This document shows positions 51,469 to 56,577 of a stretch of 56,577 bases of DNA, piece after piece. Source of the stretch: Sporolactobacillus kofuensis (GTDB taxonomy: Bacteria; Bacillota; Bacilli; Bacillales; Sporolactobacillaceae). How positions within the stretch are numbered: position 1 is the first letter of the stretch; the number at the start of each line of letters is the position of its first letter. The translations under genes and the position numbers were made by a program. The notes under the pieces are model-generated. The model did not search any database, was not told the origin of the DNA, and saw only the letters and a program-made list of their open reading frames with translations. The DNA is taken from NCBI RefSeq assembly GCF_024125425.1, contig NZ_JAMXWN010000018.1, positions 1 through 56,577 of the forward strand, in the 5' to 3' direction.

Positions 51469-54400
51469 ATGGAAATTCAACTCACAGAAGAAATGTTCAA
51501 AGGCTTATTTTCGTCGACGATTTATCAGCGTGGGCACAGGTACTATACAAATGGACGTGTCCGGAATTTTCATTTTGATCCGGAAAGTGGTTACTGGCAG
51601 GCATCAGTTCAGGGGACGGAACAATACAGTGTCCGTATTCGCCTTGACGGACTGTCGTTATACAGTCACTGTAATTGTCCGGCGGCTCAAGGTTCTTCAG
51701 ATCCGTGCAAGCATGTGGCGGCTGTTCTCCTTAAATTGATGGAGTATCAGCAAAGTTTGCAAACGGAACATCAATCAACAGGGCGCAAGGTAGCGTCAAT
51801 GGCCGCGCGCAGTGCTGAACGTGAACGCCTGCATCGGGAAGAAGCGCTCACCAATCGGTTGATTGATCGGTTTTCTTGGATTCAGAAGAAGGAAAGTGAT
51901 CGGCAGCGCAGTGGGCATAAGCGGAAGATGCAGACGGAATGGACGCTTAAGAAAGACGGTTCATGGTTGGTCTTGGAGATGAAAAGCGGCGTTGAACGCT
52001 TGTACGTTGTTAAGAACATCCGCGACTTTATCCTTTCCGTGATTGATCAGAATCCTTTTACATTTACAAAAAAGTTTTCCTTCAATCCAGCGGAGCATGG
52101 GTTTTTACCGGAAGATTTGGCTGTGATTGATCTGCTTGGCAAGCAGATGAACTACAGAAATTACAGGAATCTGCAGTATGCCTATACCGGTAGACACTCA
52201 ATCACGGATGACCGCCAATTCACGATTCCCCCGTCTCTATTTCCTGAACTCTTGACGAAACTTCAATCCTGTTCTCTTTTTCTTGACGATAGCTACAGGG
52301 GACATAAAAAGGCAGTTGTTCATGAGCATGAACTCCCGTTTGCGTTTCGGCTTGATGAACGTGCCGATGGTGATTATGAGGTTGATCTTTCTGATTTGGA
52401 GGGCTGTCAGTACTTGGACGATTATGGCTGTCTGATCAAGGATGGCGAACTATATCCGCTGTCTAGCGCACAGAGAGAGTTTGCGAGCCATCTGGTTTCG
52501 ATTGTCCGATATGACGGAGTGCGCGCACTGCCGATTGGAAAAGATCAGATCGAGCCGTTTCTGTCTCAAGTTGCGCCTGGTCTGAAGAAAATCAGTCAGT
52601 TCAGTATTACTGATCAGGTGTCGGATCGGATTGCTTCGTACCCGTTACATGCGAAAGTGTTGCTCGATCGTGCAGGAGAACAACTGACTGTTCAGCTCGA
52701 GTATCATTACGGCGAGGCAATGGTGAAACCCTTTGAGAACGAGCACAGCATCGATTCAGACAAGCAGATCTTTATCCGTGATGTGGATAAAGAGCAGAGA
52801 ATCATGGATCTGCTCGAATCGGCTCCATTAACCGTGAACGGAAATCAGGTTTGCGCCGAAGGGGAGGACGCCATTTGTACCTTTTTATTTGAAACGCTTC
52901 CCAAACTGGAAGGTCTAGCAGAAATTTTGATGACGAATGCAGTCAAAGAATTTTTGCTACCGGCGCAGAACACGCCGTTTGCGTCCATTGATGTGGATTC
53001 TGGTGGAAACTGGCTGGAAGTTAACTTTCAGATCGACGGCATCGCGGAGGATAATATCCAGAAGGTTCTTCAGTCGCTTGTCGAAAAGAAAAAATATTAT
53101 CGTCTGCCAAGCGGTGCCTTTGTCCCATTAGAAGATGAGGCGTTTGCGTCTGTAGGACAATTGTTGGACGAGCTGAACATTTCGAAGAGTGAGTTGACTA
53201 ATCAAATGAAATTGCCACTTTATCGCGGTGGCCAGCTTGAATCCATACTCGGGGAACAGCATGCAGCGATCGGATTCGGCAAGGTGTTCCGGCGCTTCCT
53301 CAATCGCCTGAAGAATCCTGACTTGATTGACTTTGATGTTCCGGAATCGCTACACGCACAACTAAGAGATTATCAGTTTTATGGCTATCAATGGATGAAA
53401 ACGCTCGGTCAATATGGACTTGGTGGCATTCTTGCTGATGAGATGGGGCTCGGGAAGACCATTCAAAGTATCGCTTTTCTTTTATCGGAAAAAGAGAAGG
53501 ATTCGGCGACTCTGCCAGCACTGATTGTGTCCCCGGCTTCGCTCATCTACAACTGGAAAAATGAGTTGGCAAAATTTGCGCCTGTCCTGCATGCAGTGGT
53601 TGCTTCCGGTACGGTGCAGGAGCGAGAGGTCTTGTACAAGCAAGAGGCGAAAACGGACATATGGATCACATCCTACCAAACGCTAAGACAGGATATTAGT
53701 AGCTTTAAGGGTCAGGAATTCAGCACGCTGATCCTTGATGAGGCGCAGACGATCAAGAATTTTAACACGAAGACAGCGAAATCTGTCCGTGAAATCAAGG
53801 CCCGGAATCGGTTTGCGCTGAGTGGTACGCCGATCGAGAATTCGATTGATGAGCTCTGGTCCATCTTCCAGACGATCTTGCCCGGCTTTTTCCCGAAACT
53901 TTCCGATTTCAAGAAAATGGATCCGGAGAAAATTGCGAGAATGATCCGTCCGTTCCTGCTCCGTCGCATCAAAAAAGATGTTTTGTCAGAACTCCCGGAC
54001 AAGATTGAGACGGTGCATACCTCTGAACTGACCACGGAACAGAAGGAACTTTATCTGGCCTATCTTCAGAAAATCCAGAAGGAAACGCAGGATTCTCTAG
54101 AAAAGGAAGGCTTCCAAAAGAGCCGGATCAAGATTCTTGCCGGCCTGACCCGTCTCCGGCAAATCTGTTGTCATCCAGCCCTTTTTGTTGAAGACTATAA
54201 GGGAGAATCCGGGAAGCTGCAGCAGCTGCTGGAACTAATTTCCGATGCACTCGAGAGTGGCAGGAGACTACTTATTTTTTCTCAATTTACCAGTATGCTG
54301 GCGATTATTCGCGATGCATTAGCGCAGCAAGGCGTTAGCTTTTTCTACCTTGACGGACAAACGCGGGCGAAAGAGCGGGTAGAGATGGTCGATCAGTTCA

Positions 54401-54720
54401 ACCAAGGTGAGAAAAATGTATTTCTGATTTCGCTAAAGGCAGGAAATACAGGACTCAATCTCACGGGTGCCGATACAGTAATCTTGTATGATCTGTGGTG
54501 GAATCCGGCGGTCGAGGATCAGGCGGTTGGCAGAGCGCATCGGATCGGCCAACGAAACGTCGTGCAGGTCGTACGGCTGATCACCCAGGGCACGATTGAG
54601 GAGAAAATTCACGATCTGCAGCAAAATAAACGCGATTTAATTGAATCAGTTGTTCAATCCGGCGATCAGTCGCTGTCTCGGTTAACTGAGAACGATATCA
54701 AGGAGATTCTGAATATCTGA
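51469..54720 (+). CDS. ywqA: SWIM-domain SNF2 helicase, YwqA-like
   Basis: A 1083-residue protein. The SWIM zinc finger is near the start: SHCNCPAAQGSSDPCKHVAAVLL, giving Cys-x-Cys and Cys-x-His. A long middle region leads to the SNF2 ATPase: LADEMGLGKTIQSIAFLL (motif I), ILDEAQTIKN (motif II DEAQ), LSGTPIEN (motif III), then ISLKAGNTGLNLTGADTVI and VGRAHRIGQ (motif VI). It resembles B. subtilis YwqA and moves along double-stranded DNA; its physiological role is not settled. AGGTG before the ATG at 51469 is weak but the best available. GC and codon use return to chromosomal character here, so it marks the right border of the island. Confidence 0.9.
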   Translation: MEIQLTEEMFKGLFSSTIYQRGHRYYTNGRVRNFHFDPESGYWQASVQGTEQYSVRIRLDGLSLYSHCNCPAAQGSSDPCKHVAAVLLKLMEYQQSLQTEHQSTGRKVASMAARSAERERLHREEALTNRLIDRFSWIQKKESDRQRSGHKRKMQTEWTLKKDGSWLVLEMKSGVERLYVVKNIRDFILSVIDQNPFTFTKKFSFNPAEHGFLPEDLAVIDLLGKQMNYRNYRNLQYAYTGRHSITDDRQFTIPPSLFPELLTKLQSCSLFLDDSYRGHKKAVVHEHELPFAFRLDERADGDYEVDLSDLEGCQYLDDYGCLIKDGELYPLSSAQREFASHLVSIVRYDGVRALPIGKDQIEPFLSQVAPGLKKISQFSITDQVSDRIASYPLHAKVLLDRAGEQLTVQLEYHYGEAMVKPFENEHSIDSDKQIFIRDVDKEQRIMDLLESAPLTVNGNQVCAEGEDAICTFLFETLPKLEGLAEILMTNAVKEFLLPAQNTPFASIDVDSGGNWLEVNFQIDGIAEDNIQKVLQSLVEKKKYYRLPSGAFVPLEDEAFASVGQLLDELNISKSELTNQMKLPLYRGGQLESILGEQHAAIGFGKVFRRFLNRLKNPDLIDFDVPESLHAQLRDYQFYGYQWMKTLGQYGLGGILADEMGLGKTIQSIAFLLSEKEKDSATLPALIVSPASLIYNWKNELAKFAPVLHAVVASGTVQEREVLYKQEAKTDIWITSYQTLRQDISSFKGQEFSTLILDEAQTIKNFNTKTAKSVREIKARNRFALSGTPIENSIDELWSIFQTILPGFFPKLSDFKKMDPEKIARMIRPFLLRRIKKDVLSELPDKIETVHTSELTTEQKELYLAYLQKIQKETQDSLEKEGFQKSRIKILAGLTRLRQICCHPALFVEDYKGESGKLQQLLELISDALESGRRLLIFSQFTSMLAIIRDALAQQGVSFFYLDGQTRAKERVEMVDQFNQGEKNVFLISLKAGNTGLNLTGADTVILYDLWWNPAVEDQAVGRAHRIGQRNVVQVVRLITQGTIEEKIHDLQQNKRDLIESVVQSGDQSLSRLTENDIKEILNI

Positions 54721-54761
54721 GTGATCGTGCACGTTATAAAATTGAAGGGAAATCGAATCGG

Positions 54762-55175
54762 ATGCATGCATCTTCATCACTTGAACAACAGAAGATTGAA
54801 AAGGATATTTTTCAGATGATAAGCGATAAGCTGGGAATAAAACTTGCAGCTAACCCGATCGTTCCATGCGGCGAAGCGAAGATCCGGCCGGATTTTTATT
54901 CTGATAAGCACAGCATTATTGGAGAAATCTATGCACATATCGGTTCACTGAAACCGCCGCAAAAGAAGAAGATGTTGGCGGATATATTAAAAATGCTACT
55001 ATTGGAAAAGCTGACGAACCGCAAGTATCGAAAAATAATCGCAATTTGTGATGATACGGTATACAAAGCGATCACGGGAAAGTCGTGGGCATCTGTCTGC
55101 TTTAAAGCCTTTGATGTGGAGATTATGAACGTTGATATAGGGGAAAGTAATAGAACCTTCTCGACAAAAAACTAA
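54762..55175 (+). CDS. small unassigned protein, possible PD-(D/E)XK-like fold
   Basis: A 137-residue soluble protein. It has a helical start (SLEQQKIEKDIFQMISDKLG), then IRPDFYSDKHSIIGEIYAHIGSLKPPQKKKMLADILKMLLLEK and KYRKIIAICDDTVYKAI. The run RPDFY...IIGEIYA recalls the Asp...Glu-x-Lys core of restriction-like nucleases, but the Lys is replaced by Tyr, so activity is doubtful. GAAGGGAAA lies before the ATG, 41 bases behind the helicase gene, so the two may be cotranscribed. Confidence 0.55.
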   Translation: MHASSSLEQQKIEKDIFQMISDKLGIKLAANPIVPCGEAKIRPDFYSDKHSIIGEIYAHIGSLKPPQKKKMLADILKMLLLEKLTNRKYRKIIAICDDTVYKAITGKSWASVCFKAFDVEIMNVDIGESNRTFSTKN

Positions 55176-55279
55176 TGGTGTAGTTGTTCAAAAAACTGGT
55201 CTCTCCTGTTTAAACGTGAATATCTTGAATAAGACGGGCCGACACAAGCCGGCAATTTTGAGATTCGGGAGGAATCATC

Positions 55280-55543
55280 ATGACAGAAGTACTCGCTCTT
55301 GCAACGATTATGTTGCCCATCATTACTGCGATAACACAATTGATCAAACGTAGTATATCAATTCCGAAGAATGCTGTTCCGGCCATCGCATTTGGCGTTG
55401 GTCTGATTATTGGTCTTGCGGCTTATCCATTTACTGATCTGCCACCTGTGCTCCGGTTATGGGCAGGTGGACTTGCCGGATTGTCTAGTACCGGATTGTT
55501 TGAGCTTGCACTAAATGATCGACCAGGGAATACCAAAGATTAA
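55280..55543 (+). CDS. phage holin-like small membrane protein
   Basis: An 87-residue protein with three hydrophobic segments (VLALATIMLPIITAITQLI, AVPAIAFGVGLIIGLAAYPF, LRLWAGGLAGLSSTGLFELAL) and a short charged tail (NDRPGNTKD). The layout is that of holins from Listeria and Bacillus phages such as A118: a middle VP-x-I-x-x-G-V-G-x-I-x-G-L segment and a final Gly-rich GLAGLSSTGLFE segment. No endolysin or other phage gene is adjacent, so it is either a domesticated holin or a relic. GGGAGG precedes the ATG. Confidence 0.65.
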   Translation: MTEVLALATIMLPIITAITQLIKRSISIPKNAVPAIAFGVGLIIGLAAYPFTDLPPVLRLWAGGLAGLSSTGLFELALNDRPGNTKD

Positions 55544-55671
55544 CAGAATGGCCCTACCCGGCTTTGCTGGGATACATAAAAAGAATAATGCTCTTGCGAA
55601 ATTGCCTTTATTTCATACACACGCGCTCATTATTGAATCTTTCTTATTCTATTGCCCGCTGTTTTTTAGCA

Positions 55672-55706
55672 AATAAAAAAGCACGGCTATACTGACTGGC
55701 CATGCT
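55672..55706 (-). terminator. rho-independent terminator of the GNAT gene
   Basis: On the minus strand AGCATGGC (55706-55699) pairs with GCCGTGCT (55687-55680, one wobble), followed by TTTTTTATTT. Confidence 0.8.
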
Positions 55707-55727
55707 TCATGTGGATCATTTATTTCT

Positions 55728-56577
55728 TTATTTCAGATCGAAGGTATAGGCGACATCTGCATGAACGTCCTTAAATCCTTCATGGAGGTAGAGCGTCTTT
55801 GCCCGTTCGTTTTTTCCATCGACACATAGGATGGTACGTGTGTAACCGTGCTGTTTCGCGTAATTAATTGAAGCGCGCAGCAGCGTTCGGCCGAGTCCGC
55901 GTCCTTGATATTCGGGGATGATTGCGAGCGGTCCGATACACATAATCGCTGCGTCATCGTACTCATCATCCAGTCCCTGTACAATGCCGATTGCACGAGC
56001 CTGATGATAGAGGATAAGTGCACCGTCTTCGAGATAATCAGAACCAGTCATTCTGTCGCGGATGATTTCTTCAGTCATCGGTGTCTCGCTGCCCGGAAGC
56101 TTGGCGAAGCATTCATTCCTAATGTCGCACCATACCGCTTCATCCTTTCCTGGAATAAGTGGTCGGATCGAATAATCTTCCGGAAGTTCAATCGGATACT
56201 CTGAAATATTTTCTTTGACCAGTAGAAAGGAATATCGCCAGAGTTTGAAATTCAGGCTTTCAACCATATTCAGCAATGCTTTATTTGTTAGGGGAATGAA
56301 CACAAACACACTGTCCATTCCTTCTGCGTGTTTGCTGACAGCCTGCAGCAGCTCTTTGTAATCTGATTCGTTTCCTGTCTCTGTATGAAAAATCCTGAAA
56401 CGTGCTTTCTTTCCGCTGCGGTAATAATCGTCTATGACGAGTGAGGCTGCACCAATGATTTTTTCTGCGTCATCGATTAAAATATAAGTCGGGTTCTCGT
56501 CATTTGGCTCAAATTTCTCAAATTCTTCGCCGTATAAATACGAGTCATCTAATTCCGCGCGATGTTTCGTACAATAG
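55728..56577 (-). CDS. tandem GNAT N-acetyltransferase (5' end outside the window)
   Basis: The frame stays open to the window edge, so at least 282 residues are present and the start is missing. The C-terminal GNAT domain has IGPLAIIPEYQGRGLGRTLLRASINYAKQHG, the acetyl-CoA loop, then ILCVDGKNERAKTLYLHEGFKDV. The N-terminal half (TYILIDDAEKIIGAASLVIDDYY, KARFRIFHTETG, then VFVFIPLTNKALLNMVESLNFK) has the features of a second, divergent GNAT domain, so this is a two-domain acetyltransferase. The substrate is unknown. The ATG at 56318 is internal and should not be used as the start. Confidence 0.8.
   Translation of the reverse strand, partial: YCTKHRAELDDSYLYGEEFEKFEPNDENPTYILIDDAEKIIGAASLVIDDYYRSGKKARFRIFHTETGNESDYKELLQAVSKHAEGMDSVFVFIPLTNKALLNMVESLNFKLWRYSFLLVKENISEYPIELPEDYSIRPLIPGKDEAVWCDIRNECFAKLPGSETPMTEEIIRDRMTGSDYLEDGALILYHQARAIGIVQGLDDEYDDAAIMCIGPLAIIPEYQGRGLGRTLLRASINYAKQHGYTRTILCVDGKNERAKTLYLHEGFKDVHADVAYTFDLK

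Noticed and set aside
56318-56318. ATG as start of the GNAT gene
   Set aside because: The frame is open and protein-like all the way upstream to the window edge, so this Met is internal.

Overview
The window reads as a chromosomal segment of a low-to-moderate GC, Gram-positive member of the Bacillales. TTG/GTG starts behind strong AGGAGG-type ribosome binding sites, a LevR-controlled mannose-class PTS, a YwqA-like SWIM/SNF2 helicase, a YfhF-like epimerase, CcpA-type cre sites and an InhA-type M6 metalloprotease all fit. A Sporolactobacillus-like organism is my best guess, but that is inference from gene content. No rRNA, tRNA or CRISPR array was seen.

Region 1 (1-6.7 kb) is a mixed accessory area. 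It holds a small membrane protein, a secreted orphan, and a probable integrated rolling-circle plasmid remnant: a Rep protein, a tail-anchored coiled-coil protein and a 33-bp direct repeat between them. An MFS exporter and a DsrE-like protein follow. An EamA exporter comes next, preceded by an 18-codon leader ORF and a hairpin that would sequester its ribosome binding site. Behind it lies a 21-bp tandem repeat with a heptapeptide register.

Region 2 (6.7-25.7 kb) is mostly housekeeping and carbon metabolism: an M6 protease, a membrane acyltransferase and a frameshifted EamA gene. A levR sigma-54 activator is followed by a -24/-12 promoter, a cre site and a mannose-class PTS operon (IIB, IIAB, IIC, IID, then DUF956/ManO). 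A secreted GH15 glucoamylase has its own near-perfect cre site. Sugar released outside the cell and PTS uptake are thus probably both under carbon catabolite control. Then come a DUF2935 protein, a second copy of the 21-bp repeat, a 28-codon holin-like (type I toxin-like) ORF flanked by a long inverted repeat, yfhF, a dead DUF2442 gene and a DUF1232 protein.

Region 3 (25.8-51.2 kb) is a visibly AT-richer defence island. It contains an HNH endonuclease, an RmuC homologue with tandem coiled-coil repeats, an orphan with a Cys-rich N-terminus, an HNH_2 restriction-like protein with an EVE/ASCH-like N-terminus, a DUF1643-like protein, and a SIR2-domain protein with a long helical C-terminus. Several relics lie among them: a PLD/helicase N-terminus, an IS3 OrfA fragment, a beheaded gene and a duplicated DUF1643 tail. 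The centrepiece is a same-strand array of seven genes (36.4-50.1 kb): a methyltransferase-specificity fusion whose SAM motif I is degenerate, canonical HsdM, HsdS and HsdR, a coiled-coil protein, an McrB-like AAA+ protein and an McrC-like DUF2357/PD-(D/E)XK nuclease. The last three overlap one another. This linkage of a type I system, a probably SAM-defective methyltransferase and an McrBC/CoCoNuT-like module is the strongest candidate for an undescribed composite system.

Region 4 (51.4-56.6 kb) returns to chromosomal background: the ywqA-like helicase, a small possible nuclease, an orphan holin-like protein and a tandem-GNAT acetyltransferase cut by the window edge.
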